Shown in pieces: positions 12,849 through 23,167 of a DNA stretch of 64,000 bases (the stretch's first letter is position 1; each line of letters opens with the position of its first letter). The position numbers and the translations under genes are program-made. This stretch comes from Cercis canadensis (taxonomy: Eukaryota > Streptophyta > Magnoliopsida > Fabales > Fabaceae), in assembly GCA_003255065.1 (NCBI GenBank), contig QAOA01006669.1, positions 185,507 to 249,506 of the forward strand, given 5' to 3'. The notes beneath the pieces were generated by a model. It worked only from the letters and a program-made list of their open reading frames with translations. It did no database searches and was not told where the DNA came from.

Positions 12849-13271
12849 GGCTTTGTTTGGAAGTTTGAAGTGAAGGAAGAGGAAAGGAGATGAGAGGTTA
12901 GAGAGAGAAAGGAAAGAAAGGGAAAAGGAAGAGTTTTTCTATCATTTGTTTAGATGATTAAAATGAACAAAATGAGAAGAAAGAAAATGAAAAAAATAAA
13001 AATTTATAATTTTACAAATTTATCCTTTATTTATAAAGTAAATATATTTAATAAAAGATTTAATAATATTATCTAAATAGTATTTGAAAAAATAAATAGA
13101 GGTATAATAGTAAATTACTTTTTTTTTTCTCTCTAAACCTCACAAATTAGGGAAACATAAAAGTGAGGCAAAAAAGAAATATAAGGGTTTAAAATTACCT
13201 TTTAGGGATGGACACATTTATTTATTTTCTTTATTCTCATTTCTCCCAAATTTTAACTCTTAAACAAACCC
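12849..13271. mobile_element. Tourist-like (PIF/Harbinger) MITE
   Basis: The 423-bp element starts GGCTTTGTTTGGAAGTTTGA. Its right end, reverse-complemented, starts GGGTTTGTTTAAGAGTTAAA. Both termini are flanked by the trinucleotide TTA (12846-12848 and 13272-13274), the target-site duplication expected of PIF/Harbinger elements. There is no open frame inside. The terminal repeats are diverged, so it is an old insertion. Confidence 0.65.
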
Positions 13272-13274
13272 TTA

Positions 13275-16200
13275 AAGAAAAAATTTTACTAGGTATTAAC
13301 ACAGGATTTGAATAAACTATAGTATGTAGTAGGTACTGGAGTTAAATCTTTTTTTTTATTTTTATATTTTTAGCTTCGACCTTAAATTTGAATATAAAAT
13401 TTATAAATTTTAAAAATAATTTTAATATTATTCTACTACAAATTATTTAATCAGTTAAATTTATCTTTAATATTAAATGAATGTGATTAAAATAATATTT
13501 TATTTATTATTAAAATTTGTAAATTTTATATTTATAAAAACAGTCCAAAGTAAAAAAAAATAATCTCTGCAAATGTTTATTTTGTGAAAAGACAAAACAG
13601 AAAAAGGAGGAGCAAACCCTGACGGCTCCTGGTTGATGGTGAGGACTGAGGAGGTGATGGATGGGCATGAATATTGAATATGATATTTGGTGGCAATTGG
13701 CAAAAGTCCATAAACTCTGTGTGTGTGTGAGTCTGTGACGGTGACAAGTAACGGTTGCGAAATCCAGATAGTGCGTGTTTGTTTGACCGATTTGGATAGA
13801 TTAGACTAGAACAGCATTCACCATGATCCAAACGGTCCAAGTTGAATGGGGCCCAGGCAGAGGCACTAAAATCACCGTATGTTCATCTTTGCCAGCCTTT
13901 ATCCTCGCAGCATCATATCATATATGAACATTCATCGTAAATTGTGCCACGCTTAAGGCTAAGTATACTCTATACTATACTCTATATAAGGTTAGGGTCT
14001 CTTTCCCTTTGCCCTTTCTCTTCTAAGCTCAATCCGTGACCTCTCCTCTGCATCCATTTTTTTCAAGTATAACACTCATTTGGCTAAAAGACGAACCATC
14101 AGATCAGTTTCTGGTTTCAGCTATTCCCTAACAAACCAACCACCCACCAACGTCTCTTTATCACCTCCCCAATTTTTAGGCTTAAAAAGGAATGAATAGA
14201 ATTGTAGCACGTATCTACAACCACTCCCCTACGAGCACCTTCCCTAGCTAATAAGTCATCTTGGCATGTCATTCCCAACCATAAAGAGAGGACAAAAATA
14301 AATCGTAAAGGGTAGAATTTCCCCTCCGTTATGATCATTCAATTCAGTTTCACCCTTAATAACCAAAATAAAATAATGAAACAGTGAGTTTGTAAGCACT
14401 GAAGCACCAAAATATGGGTATTCTTTTTGAAGTTACACAATTTTGTAAAAATGTTAACACTTTTTTATTAGAAATTATAAACGTGTACTGATATAACAAA
14501 AAATATATATATATATATGTAAAATCACCATAGCAAAAATCTACGTGGTCTAGTGACTCCAACCACTTTATTGCCATGTGATCACCAGATTCACCACCTA
14601 CCTAATTGCCACTTGTGGCAAAAAATGCAGCAACTTCTATTGGATTATAGCAATGGCATCAAGTTAAACTTGTCTGTGACCTAAAAACCCCATCTCAATT
14701 CACATCTTAAAAAAGCTTATCCCCCTTCTCTCTCTCTCCTAATCTTGGTGATAATCATCCTAGTCATCCATCCCACTTATGCACACGCTAGAGGTCATAC
14801 ATTCAACAACAGTACGGAGGTGAGGTTGGGGAGAGATTCCTTCTTGTTTAAGTTTTGGGGGGTGGGATGGGGATTACAATTTTTTCCTGCGAGGATCTCC
14901 GAAATGTTAAAATACTCTTCTATAACACTTATATAGGGTATAATATATAAAGGTAGGTTAGTAATTTTGTAATTGATAAATAAAAAACCTTTTATAACAC
15001 GGTTTATATAATTGATAATATATGTAAGTTAATAATTCCTTTGCAAATCCCTATTCCCCACCAGTGAGAGGGAGACAAGGAAAGTTTTCTGTTGGTGTTA
15101 GCTAGAGAGCAAAAGAGCACTCCCACTCCCACCTTCACCTTGTTGCCATATCTAGTTATATGAAATAATAAATAAAGTTTAAATTGTTTAACAAAATTTG
15201 AGTAATTTTTTATTAAAATAAACAAATTAATTAAATGAAGCCATTATAATCTATAAAATATAAAATAATACAAATATAATTAGGGTATAAGTGACATCAC
15301 TTGTCAATATTCCATGCGTTGGATGGGTATGTTTGTTATACATGCCAGTTGAGTTTGGAGTCACCTTTCACCAATGCCTACCAGTCAAAAGTGGCGGCGG
15401 CTTAGCACCCAGCCACCGCGTTCTCTGTGTTGGTACTAGTAGACTGGCGGTACAATACCGGTACCGGTACCAATACCACTGCAATTTAGGGGGGCAAAAG
15501 GTAAAGTAGGGCTGTAGGGGAATCAGTTTATTTAATAGGAGAATTATCTTAAGAAAGAACAAGGCAAAACCGTCAAATCATCAAGTAAAGGACTACATTG
15601 TAAATTCATGTTTAGAATATAGCACTCATGCTATTTTAAAATATCTACTTTCTAATAGTTGTCCACAATAAAATAGTGCAAAAGTTGTTTTAGAGAAATA
15701 GTCCTTCCACTAACAAAAATCTTGTCAGGTTTTACAACTGTGAGTTTGGTTGAATCTGAGTTGTCAGAAAAAAAAAAATATTAAGTGGGTTTAGTTAAGA
15801 TTTTAAAATATAGATGAAACTGAAATTGCAGTGATAAAATTTGTAAGAAAAATAATAGTGAGTTATAATATTAATTTTTTTTATTAGATTTATAAATAAT
15901 AAACTTAAGTTATGACACAAGTTAAAATCAACATATTTCGATATAAGGAAATAATTTTATCATCTTATTTTAATATAGAAGAAAATTTATAAACACTTAT
16001 GATATCAAATAAGCTAAACAAACAATTATAGGTTAAAATAAATCCACCAAAATGAGGCAATATCGATTTTAAGTGATACTTATATAAGAAGAAAAGTGTA
16101 AGGGGGAATTGGAAGATTCCGTTATTATTATGCAAAGGAGATTGATGAACTTCATTGTCATAATATCTTTTTTTTTTTTTTTTTTCCAACAATTGTCATA

Positions 16201-17179
16201 ATATATTGAGAATTTGTGAATAACCCTTTAGTCACATTTCAACAAGGCATATCAGCCGTTGATATAGCATACACATAAAAAAGATCAGCAACCTTGGATG
16301 ATTTGGCAATAAAATTCCATCACAAAAGCATGAGCTTTCCATATATGAATTGTAGGTGATATTTGCTTAAAAAGTGAATTCGCATTTTGCTAATACTAAC
16401 CAATCAAGGAGATAAGCCAATGCTTGGTTTCTCATGTGATCTCAATGGGGATGTCCCACCAATAGATTAGTAGTTAAGTGGCTTTCTGACTCTGGAATGT
16501 ACCCATATAATGCTCTCTTACCATTGGGTTGCAAAAAATGTGCCATACTTAATGGCCTGTCAATATCATTTTTTTTTTCCTATAATAATAAGGCATTGCC
16601 ATTTAGCACCAAAAAATTCATCAAATTTATTTATTAACACTATGCTGACATGTCTCCCAGGAGAGAAGATTTGAATTTATTTTTAGTAAACATTACCAGA
16701 AGCCCATTCATCAGTATGTTAAGTCATTTTGTAAAGTAAAGTAAACTTGATAAAAAATAATAATATGTACAAAAGCTTTATTCACAAACATTATTTATGT
16801 AGTAGAATCTGAGTTACAACAAGGAAATCTAGTGGGTTACCTAAACTCAAATCCTATATCCACAAGCAATTTGTAAAATACTTTAAAAAAATCGTTTTAA
16901 GTGGTGTTTTTCTCATTAAAATTAGACAAATTAATAGTTTTTACTATAATATTCAATAAAACAATACGGGTCAATCCTCTTTTTTAAAGTAATATACTAA
17001 AACAATGCCACATATATAAGATAAAGTAACGTGTTAGGTGATTATAGTATTTTTGGAACCCTCTTTTGTTGGCCACGTCCACTTGACAAGCCAATAAGGT
17101 TACGTCACCTTGCCCATTGTCCGTACCTACTTAATAGAATATATCTACTATTTTAAGAAGAGTGCCTTCTTATTACCAA
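13275..17179. other. Intergenic DNA, no gene recognised
   Basis: AT-rich spacer. A promoter-like arrangement lies at about 13975-14060 (CTATATAAGG followed by a pyrimidine-rich leader), but no gene follows it on the + strand. A GC-rich patch at 15390-15480 contains the perfect palindrome ACCGGTACCGGT. Short open frames here have no protein-like character. Confidence 0.4.
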
Positions 17180-17309
17180 GAAAAAGAAAAAGAAAAAGAA
17201 AAAGAAAAAGAAAAAGAAAAAAGAAAACAGAAAAAGAATGTAGAGTCCCTTCTGAGCTAGAAAAAGAAAAAAGAAAACAGAAAAAGAATGTAGAGTCCCT
17301 TCTGAGCTA
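17180..17309. repeat. (AAAAAG)n microsatellite plus 50-bp tandem duplication
   Basis: 17180-17220 is a run of AAAAAG units. A 50-bp unit then occurs twice, at about 17210-17259 and 17260-17309, each ending GTAGAGTCCCTTCTGAGCTA. The copies look identical, so the duplication is recent or recurrent. Lys-rich or Phe-rich open frames across it are by-products of the repeat. Confidence 0.85.
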
Positions 17310-20300
17310 AGGTTCCCTTCCTTTTCTAAGAAACTGATCTTAGCCACGTGAAAGACAGCCATGGGTGAACCATCAGATTGAGATGCTTTGAAATCTTTCC
17401 CATGGGATAAAGGAAACAGTAGCAACACTGAAACGAGAAAAAGCAGAGACTCAACCTTCCAAACAGGTGTGCTCTAGCCTCTGTGGCTCAATGAGAAAGC
17501 TACCTTATGGTAACTCCATTAGTCATTACCCATTGGCAGACCGAGACTGTGGCAGAAACAAAATGTATCCTTTCACAAAAGATATCAAAACCAACCAAAG
17601 CAATGAAACAAAGAGTACCGTTGATGTGGAAGATGGGTGTCACTAGTACTCTATCTTATCAAACTCTCCATAAATTTAATAGATAGTGACTTGAATAGTA
17701 CCTATAAAATATGCACCACATACTCCAAGCATCCAATCATTCCCAATTAGAACAAACTAAAAAAGTCTATTTAGCTGAACCCAGAATTATTAAATCCTTT
17801 CCATTATTGATTTGTTTACCAATTTCCCATAAAGAATGGCCTCTTTCCCTCTTTCTCTTTCTCTTTCCCCTCTCTTCCTCCTTTATTTAACTGCTTCTGT
17901 GGGTGTGTCTGTGTGTGAAGAGCCAGAAGAAAAATCCAAAATCAGTTGCATTTTCAGGTATAGGTTGTTGAGACTTTATTCATCTGCACAGGTTAGGACA
18001 GAAGTATAGAAAGGATCAGAGACTGTAAGATATGCTTCAATACCAAGAGGAATACTGACAAACTAAATAAATATGCAATGCATAGTTTTGGCTTGCAGCT
18101 AGCTAGTTGGCTTGCTTATTAATTATTGTAAATTACTTCATAATGTTTACTTAAACCTCAAATATAGGTGCCTACCAACAAATAAAAAAAGAAAAAGAAT
18201 AAATACATCCCAGGTTGACATTGCCTTAGCATTGTCCATGAGGGTCACCTGCTCTTAACAAGCTTACAATCCCAGATCCAGATTTGAACTTGCATAGATT
18301 GGATTGACTTTAAGCATAATCATGAAGGTAAGAGTTAAAAATTAGGTAGCTCTGAATATTTGTAATTGACATCCAATTATTGATATTGTAGTTTTCAGTT
18401 TTCTCTTAAATATTTGCTACAAACATATCATCTGATAAACTTAGGTTCATGCGAATTAGTTATACTATCTATTCAATAGAGTCAATCTTTCAATTTTAAA
18501 ATATTTGTGATATAAATAACCTAATAAAGGTTATAAGGGTAAAGAAGCTGACTGACTATTGAATATTAAAAACATGATCTTTAACTTGTGTAATACATAA
18601 CAAAAACGAGTTCAGAAAGAAAGGTCACATTTCCCCAGTTCATTATCAAATTTTCATATATAGGTTAAAAAACTGGCATCTTTATGAGTAAGAATGATAT
18701 GATATCATTACAAGTAAAGAAAGTGAAAGCTACATTATGAACAAAAATAGAACTACATTAAAGATTGTCAGCAAAAGACTGATGAAACAATACAGTCAAT
18801 GTTCAACATAGTATCAAGGAAGCAAAAATATTCAGGAACAGTTAACTTACCAAAAATTTAGCTGACAGTATTTAAACCTGCAAACACTATACCAGGGTAC
18901 ACCGGGCTGTATTCTACAGATTTTATTCAATGAAGAGTCACTAAACAATAACCTCAAGGATAATTACACCTTTGGGCTGCAGCCAAACCTCTATTTGTCC
19001 TCCTAGCCCTAAGCAGCAATAAGGTCCAAAGGGATCAAAAGAAAGCAGAGGCCTTATTGACACAGTGGTGCATGGCCAAGCGGAACCTAGCTGATTGTTG
19101 GACCCCCAACCCCCCCCGGCCGGGTCCCTACTTATTTATTGATAGAAGATACTCGATTTAAATTCTAAAATGGAAAATTGCAGACCATTGACCAATTTAC
19201 GTATAGGAGCATCGGCACATGATATTGAATGCTATCCAGGTCAAGATACAAAGCTGGCTTTAGCTGAAGGAACTTTTGATAAATGATGAAGGAATCAACA
19301 TCTCCCTACCGTCTTAGGCTGGTTGCTTCCTTTCTTCAATTATTGGTCTTGTGCAGGGCATGTATGGACACTTAAGGCTGGAGGGGCAATTAAGGAAGAA
19401 ACAAGTGGCCACTATAGCCTGTAATATGTGTAGAGTAAAATTTTTACCTTAGATACTAAGATCCTTTTTATGAAACGAAAGGCAATTATTTTTTGCTTAG
19501 ATGAATAGTCATATGTTTAAATGATGCCATTTTCAATCAAGAATTTAAAGATCCCAGTTAGTCAAAAGAGAAAAAAAAAGAAAAAAAGGGAATGTTAATT
19601 TGCTTCGTTTGCTTAGCATATCATAAGATTGTAACAACTATCTGAAAAACTTTGCAAAAGAAAAAAGAAAGGTTGACTTTTTCAAATTTTATAGGCTTCC
19701 ACTAATCAAGATAATCAAGCCAATTTCAAATCATAAAATGGATAATAAATTATAAATTAATTCAATCATTATTGACCCTATGCTAATCATATAGTGCATA
19801 AAATAAATTAGGTTGTTAGATATACCTTACAACGATATCACAATTGGCTTATTTTGTGAAACCTGCACAAAAGTCCGTAACTAAGGCCAGAAGAAAACAG
19901 AAAGACTGAAAAATTAATTCATCAATCAAAGGAAGCAGACACTGACTAATGGAAACTAACAGAGGACAGCAAACAAAAGCAAAATTCATCTTAATCAATT
20001 ATTGGAATTGTTTCTTTCGCATATGATTTTGCACAAACTTAAAATTAATGATTACAATTACTAGCAAAGCAGAAAAAGCCCCCCCAAGGGGGGGGGAGTA
20101 AGTTACCTGTAAACTATACTTAGATGTACTTCTAAGAGAGTCATAGATCTTAGAAAGTTCTGCGATGTGGGATGCTGGAAGAAATTTTTTTAACAATATC
20201 TAAAACTCCACCTGAAGTAGAGGCACCACCATCTAATTACTCTCGCTGTTTACTCCATGCCACTGGCTACTCATGTTCTTAAGACCTTTTTCCATCTATT

Positions 20301-20650
20301 CTTCCTCTCTGCTTATCATATAGAAAAGGTGAATCAAGTGTGTTGGACACAAATGTTAAAGTCATGCACCATTCTCCCCATGGGAATCAAGACAGACACT
20401 TCTATGCATGTGGGCAAAAAGAATGAATGGCACAAACAAGAGAAGGAAGATAGTTTTCTAAATGCTTGTCTCACCCACATCTCCTACACTTCTGTGACAG
20501 ATATAATGCAAATGTAAATCACCTTTTCAATCAAGAAATCATCTAACAATGAAAGGATACTACCTGGCTCAGGCACCCAGTGGCACAAGAGGAAGGTTGC
20601 TTGGCATTGTGTGGTTGTAACAAGAACATGGACTCCTCCTTTTCTCTTTC
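17310..20650. other. Intergenic DNA with possible non-coding transcription unit
   Basis: A CT-rich stretch and TTTATTTAA at about 17840-17892, followed by a leader-like sequence and a GTATAG donor-like site near 17957, resemble the start of a transcript, but no protein follows. A possible orphan exon on the - strand is listed separately at 20105-20190. The left part of this span has nothing else I can support. Confidence 0.35.
20105..20190 (-). other. Orphan exon-like segment downstream of the PPR gene
   Basis: On the - strand a TTCTTCCAG acceptor-like site is followed by an open segment reading SHIAELSKIYDSLRSTSKYS and then LQ, ending in a consensus donor (ACAG|GTAACTTAC). No partner exon is evident. 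It may be a 3'-UTR exon of the PPR transcript, a piece of a non-coding RNA, or a relic of another gene. I do not recognise the peptide. Confidence 0.3.
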
Positions 20651-23167
20651 TCACCAGAAATCACCACAGTTGCAGATTCCGTTCTTAAAATGATGAAAAC
20701 GATTTGCATCTCTTACAGTTATCTCCCTCTTCGTTATGATAGTCATAAATTTTATTGCAGTATGGCAGTCAACACAAATTCGCAGATTCTTGGTGACTAG
20801 AATGGGCTTGCTAGGGCTGATATTCAGGATTCCAAATGCAATGGCTATTTTTTCACTGTGATAAAGGAGAATCTGCTCTTTCTCCTCTTCTTCAACATCT
20901 TGGAGAACAAAACTAGAATCTGCACGATATCCCAACTTTTTCATCTGCACCAGAAGTTCCTCTAACTTCTTATTTATGGATGCTGATTGTGGATGGGATT
21001 GATCCCCACCAATAAATCCATGGATTACCCCTGAGATTTCAACCCAACTGCATCCTGGGCTTTTCTTGTAACCTTGATTCCTCTGTCTGATTCTAACATG
21101 AGCTGCATCGTCCCATCTCCCCACAGAACTATAGATGTTTGACATAAGGACAAAACTTCCAGTACTTTCAGGTCCCAAGAGCTGGATCTTCTTTGATACT
21201 ACTTCACCTGTTTCAATATTTCTGTGGATCCTACATGCAGCAAGCAACACACTCCAAACACGAACATCAGGTTCAAATGGTATCCTTTGAATGAAGTTGT
21301 ATGCTTCATCCAAATGTCCTGCCCGAGCCAAAAGGTCAACCATGCATATATAATGCGCCATCCTTGGTGTTATGTTAAAGTCTTGAGTCATGGAACTAAA
21401 CCAATATTTCCCTTCCTTGACAAATCCTGAATGACTACAGGCAGATAAAACAGCAATTAGAGTTACATCATCTGGCTTTAGACCTCTTGCCTGGAATTTA
21501 TGGAATAGTGAAAGTGCTTCCATGCCTAGGCCATGAAGTCCATAACCAACCATCATTGTATTCCACGAGACAATATCCCGCCTCTGCATCCAATCAAAAA
21601 CTTTCCTACTGATATCAATCTTTCCACACTTTGAATACATGTCGATAAGGGCATTACAAATGGAGGTTTCCGTTGAGAAGCCACGAACAACTGAGAAACA
21701 ATGGCAGCAGGCCCCATGCTGCAGAGCAGCCAAATGTGAACAAGCTGGAAATAGACCTAGCATGGTTGCCAAATCCGAGTCAATCCCAAATGATTGCATA
21801 CTGTTAAACATAAGTAAAGCCTTCTCTGCAAAACCATTTTGAACACACCCTGAAATAATAGCATTGTAAGAAACTGTGTCCTTCGATATCATTTCATCAA
21901 AAAACTGGATTGCATCATCCACAATCTCACACTTTGCATACATAGAGAGCAGTGAGTTTCCAACTGTTGTATCTAAATCTAAACCTGATTTGATTGTATG
22001 AGAATGTAACTGTTTCCCTCTGTTCAAATCAGTGAGCTTTGCACAAGCTCGAAGTATGCTGCCAAGAGTAACTGGTGTAGGGTTCATCCCATATTTAAGT
22101 ACCATCTCATCATATAATGACAGTGCCTCTCTTGTGGAATCACAAATGACATATCCTCCAATCATAGCACTCCAACAAATCTCATTCTTGTCACTCATCA
22201 TATTAAAGATCTTCTCCGCATAAGATATGTGCTGACATTTAGCATACATATCCAATAGCCCAGTTCCAACAACCACATCGTCACTAAAGATCTTCCGTAC
22301 AGCATAACCATGCATAGCCTTTCCCTGGCGTAATGCATTAGCTTGTCCAACAGTGGGAAGAGCTGCTACAATAGTTGAGGAGTTGGGAAATACTCCTGCT
22401 TGCTGCATTTGTACAACTAACTGAATAATTTCATCATGAAGTGCATGAAGAGAAAACCCTGCAATCATGGCATTCCATGCAACAATATCCCTGTGGGGCA
22501 TACCATAAAACAATTTCTGTGCCTGAACCAAACGCCCACACTTGGCATAGAAGTCCACCAAGGCAGTAGAAACATAAATGTCCGAGCCAAGACCAAGTTT
22601 TTCTGCATGATCATGTATTTCCCTCCCGATTTTTATAGCTTGTAGACCCGAACAGGCTTTGAGAACAAAAGGGAACGTGAATTTGGTTGGTCTTACACCC
22701 AGTTCCAACATCTGATAGTACAAGTCTATAGCTTCATCAAAGGGTCCATTCCAAGCATAAGCTCTGATCATCATGTTCCACAAACTAACTCTTGGCTTAG
22801 GAATTTCATCAAACACATGGCGAGCAAGTTTGATTTCATTACATGTAATATACAGAAAGGTAAGTTTTTCAAGCACAACGACATTCTTGATATGGGCATT
22901 GTTCTTAAGGAGATTTTCATGTATTTTCTTGCCTTGGGATACTGATTTGGATTGGATGCAAGCTTCAAGCAGCTGCAGCACCTCATATTGAGGAGGAGAA
23001 CTCGAATTATCTGAAATCTCTATTCCTGTGCCTGTAATGGCTTCTAGACCACTAAATTTGTTAGAGGAAGAATTGGGAGTGTTGTGCTGGGCACCAATAT
23101 TGCTTAATCTCCGTCTACAGCTGAGGAACAAAGTTTGTTGACATCTGAAACACGTTCGCCATAGCAT
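20651..23167 (-). CDS. DYW-class pentatricopeptide repeat protein
   Basis: A single exon of 838 residues, as is usual for plant PLS-class PPR genes. The N-terminus (MLWRTCFRCQQTLFLSCRRR) is basic and rich in Ser, Leu and Cys, as in an organelle targeting peptide. PPR motifs then run from about residue 60 to 640, with repeated elements such as VSLWNMMIRAYAWNG, VAWNAMIAGFS and VSWNTMMVGYGLHG. E/E+ motifs and a complete DYW cytidine-deaminase domain follow, with H770 and E772 (HSEKIAIAFG), C798/C801 (CVDCH) and C832/C834. It ends DFW instead of DYW. Family knowledge says such proteins bind one or a few organellar transcripts and edit C to U. The target site cannot be read by eye. A TATA-like TATAAAAGG lies at 23207-23199, only about 30 nt before the ATG, so the leader would be very short if it is used. 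Confidence 0.93.
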   Translation of the reverse strand: MLWRTCFRCQQTLFLSCRRRLSNIGAQHNTPNSSSNKFSGLEAITGTGIEISDNSSSPPQYEVLQLLEACIQSKSVSQGKKIHENLLKNNAHIKNVVVLEKLTFLYITCNEIKLARHVFDEIPKPRVSLWNMMIRAYAWNGPFDEAIDLYYQMLELGVRPTKFTFPFVLKACSGLQAIKIGREIHDHAEKLGLGSDIYVSTALVDFYAKCGRLVQAQKLFYGMPHRDIVAWNAMIAGFSLHALHDEIIQLVVQMQQAGVFPNSSTIVAALPTVGQANALRQGKAMHGYAVRKIFSDDVVVGTGLLDMYAKCQHISYAEKIFNMMSDKNEICWSAMIGGYVICDSTREALSLYDEMVLKYGMNPTPVTLGSILRACAKLTDLNRGKQLHSHTIKSGLDLDTTVGNSLLSMYAKCEIVDDAIQFFDEMISKDTVSYNAIISGCVQNGFAEKALLMFNSMQSFGIDSDLATMLGLFPACSHLAALQHGACCHCFSVVRGFSTETSICNALIDMYSKCGKIDISRKVFDWMQRRDIVSWNTMMVGYGLHGLGMEALSLFHKFQARGLKPDDVTLIAVLSACSHSGFVKEGKYWFSSMTQDFNITPRMAHYICMVDLLARAGHLDEAYNFIQRIPFEPDVRVWSVLLAACRIHRNIETGEVVSKKIQLLGPESTGSFVLMSNIYSSVGRWDDAAHVRIRQRNQGYKKSPGCSWVEISGVIHGFIGGDQSHPQSASINKKLEELLVQMKKLGYRADSSFVLQDVEEEEKEQILLYHSEKIAIAFGILNISPSKPILVTKNLRICVDCHTAIKFMTIITKREITVRDANRFHHFKNGICNCGDFW

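Noticed and set aside
14600-14620. TTGCCACTTGTGGCAA hairpin as a miRNA precursor
   Set aside because: The stem is only 6 bp with a 4-base loop, far too short for a plant pre-miRNA.
17110-17428. Lys-rich (+) and Phe-rich (-) open frames
   Set aside because: They are translations of the AAAAAG microsatellite and its tandem duplication, with no other coding character.
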